5,728 nucleotides of DNA, from contig JAADEF010000006.1 in NCBI GenBank assembly GCA_013153555.1, positions 1-5,728 of the forward strand, read 5' to 3'. The notes under the pieces were generated by a model. It worked only from the letters and a program-made list of their open reading frames with translations, was not told where the DNA came from and searched no databases. Positions 4,861 to 5,728 of the stretch are shown here, in pieces. The stretch comes from Candidatus Nanohalarchaeota archaeon. GTDB taxonomy: Archaea > EX4484-52 > JAADEF01. The position numbers were made by a program, and so were the translations under genes. The number at the start of each line of letters is the position of its first letter. Position 1 is the first letter of the stretch.

Positions 4861-5728
4861 TTAGCTACGATTAAATACTACTTTCCCATAACTGCCCAAA
4901 GGCACATACAAATCAACTAACCGATTATTGTTTTGGCTTCTTCCTTGTTGCACAAGCGCAACATTTATGTTTAAGAATGGTAAATATGAAATTCCTGAAA
5001 GAAGAGGATTGCCCTTGAAATATTCGCGTATTATCCCTTTAACATGTTTTATATTTTGTCTTCTAAGTTTTCCATACCAAGTTTTTAAATCCAAGTTATT
5101 TCGTAAAGGCTTTGCAAAAAGATCATAAACATACTTTAATTCCCATGGTAAATCTTCTTTCTTAAGCTCGCCTTTTTTAACTTTGTAAAGCTTGTTAAAA
5201 GCACCACAGCAATCACTTAACTCTCTTTGACCAGGCCTATAAATTTTGCCTTCTTCAAGCACTTCATGCGTCTCCTCATCCACAACAAATCCTTGATGGA
5301 AAAAGTGAAGCATTAATAAATAAGTGTCTTGATTTTCATCATCTATAGTAGGGGCATGTGAAGCATAAATTCTCAACTCGCTTAAATCACCTGCCCACAA
5401 AGCGCCAAGTACTGCTCGTTGATCATAAAAACGAGTAGGCATCCTAACATTTCTATCAACATAATTGCCAATAGCATCAGCACATGTGATTAAGGAAGCG
5501 CCTAAATTATCATACGAACCATATCTGCCCTTCAAACCACCATTAAAATATTTTCGAAGCATACCTTCTATATACTCGGGTAGCTCATGATCATAAAAAG
5601 CTTCACCATATATATTTATAAAAACTTCTCTTAATTTTTCCCAATATTTTTTCTTTTCTTCCCAAGTTTCTTCTAAACTAGGTTGAACTTCTATACCACG
5701 AATAGGTTTAATGATCTCATAATCTACC
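4861..5728 (-). CDS. LCIB/LCIC-type beta-carbonic-anhydrase-like protein, C-terminal 288 residues (5' end outside window)
   Basis: The reading frame is open to the window edge, so the N-terminus is missing; the ATG at 5562 is internal, since coding-like sequence continues upstream. Numbering starts at the codon 5725-5727. C82 lies in ITCADAIGNY (a C-x-D as in beta-carbonic anhydrases). A-S-H124-A-P follows, then YLLMLHFFH144QGFVVDEE, then YRPGQRELSDC173C174GA. This order and spacing (C to H about 62, H to C about 29) resembles the zinc ligands Cys-His-Cys and the conserved A-H-x-P, PH, R-x-G and CCGA elements of LCIB/C proteins (PF18599), as I recall them. These interconvert CO2 and bicarbonate, though some members are inactive. 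About 115 further residues after CCGA are not explained by that domain. No signal peptide can be judged. It leads into atpD after 30 bases, probably in the same operon. The family call is tentative; otherwise this is an unrecognised archaeal protein. Confidence 0.5.
   Translation of the reverse strand, partial: VDYEIIKPIRGIEVQPSLEETWEEKKKYWEKLREVFINIYGEAFYDHELPEYIEGMLRKYFNGGLKGRYGSYDNLGASLITCADAIGNYVDRNVRMPTRFYDQRAVLGALWAGDLSELRIYASHAPTIDDENQDTYLLMLHFFHQGFVVDEETHEVLEEGKIYRPGQRELSDCCGAFNKLYKVKKGELKKEDLPWELKYVYDLFAKPLRNNLDLKTWYGKLRRQNIKHVKGIIREYFKGNPLLSGISYLPFLNINVALVQQGRSQNNNRLVDLYVPLGSYGKVVFNRS

Noticed and set aside
4570..4920. Open frame of 116 codons on the + strand
   Set aside because: It lies opposite atpD and the end of the LCIB-like gene, has no ribosome binding site, and its translation (Phe/Leu/Ser/Lys-rich) looks like the antisense of a coiled-coil gene.
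4928..5128. Open frame of 66 codons on the + strand
   Set aside because: Antisense of the LCIB-like gene, with no start signals.
5560..5562. ATG at 5562 as the start of the LCIB-like gene
   Set aside because: The frame stays open to the window edge with coding-like residues (for example EAFYDHELPEYIEG just before), and AGAAGGT directly abuts the ATG with no proper spacing, so it is internal.
5605..5625. TATA-like string (TATATATTTATAAAAA)
   Set aside because: It lies inside the open reading frame of the LCIB-like gene with no gene start at the right distance; a chance event in AT-rich coding DNA.
4861..5728. ATP synthase subunit B as the gene upstream of atpD
   Set aside because: Expected from the usual operon order, but the translation has none of the conserved subunit B segments.

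Overview
The window is AT-rich, gene-dense archaeal DNA. The archaeal assignment rests on several genes together: an aIF1A translation factor, an Rpp21-type RNase P protein, an NMD3-like C-terminus, an archaeosine-pathway enzyme and an A-type ATP synthase D subunit. Short overlapping genes, GGAGGTG-type ribosome binding sites and a scattered ATP synthase gene would fit a small-genome lineage such as a DPANN archaeon. That finer placement is inference, and no marker here fixes the phylum.

Left block (1-2259, + strand): four genes in one tightly overlapping series. They are the end of an NMD3-like ribosome export/stability protein (stop at 280), aIF1A (267-599), RNase P component 4 (596-919) and a radical SAM protein (916-2259). 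The radical SAM protein appears to join a RaSEA-like radical SAM domain to an ArcS-like (DUF5591) core domain. The block therefore couples ribosome/initiation factors with tRNA 5' processing and probable G15 archaeosine synthesis.

Middle block (2252-3596): a small TM2-like membrane protein on the - strand converges on the radical SAM gene, with an 8-bp overlap. A divergent promoter region of about 116 bp (2549-2664) follows. Then come two overlapping + strand membrane proteins of unknown function. The second has four predicted N-terminal membrane segments and an extracytoplasmic domain with four cysteines.

Right block (3593-5728, - strand, transcribed right to left): the C-terminal 288 residues of a protein resembling LCIB/LCIC-type beta-carbonic anhydrases, then A-type ATP synthase subunit D (atpD), then a diverged orotate-phosphoribosyltransferase-family protein. 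The last two genes overlap by one base. This operon and the membrane-protein pair converge on a shared TTAA (3593-3596) that holds both stop codons.

No RNA gene, CRISPR array, insertion sequence or long repeat was seen. The strongest leads are the probable RaSEA-ArcS fusion, the LCIB-like protein next to atpD, and the PRTase that keeps the fold but lacks the usual PRPP loop.
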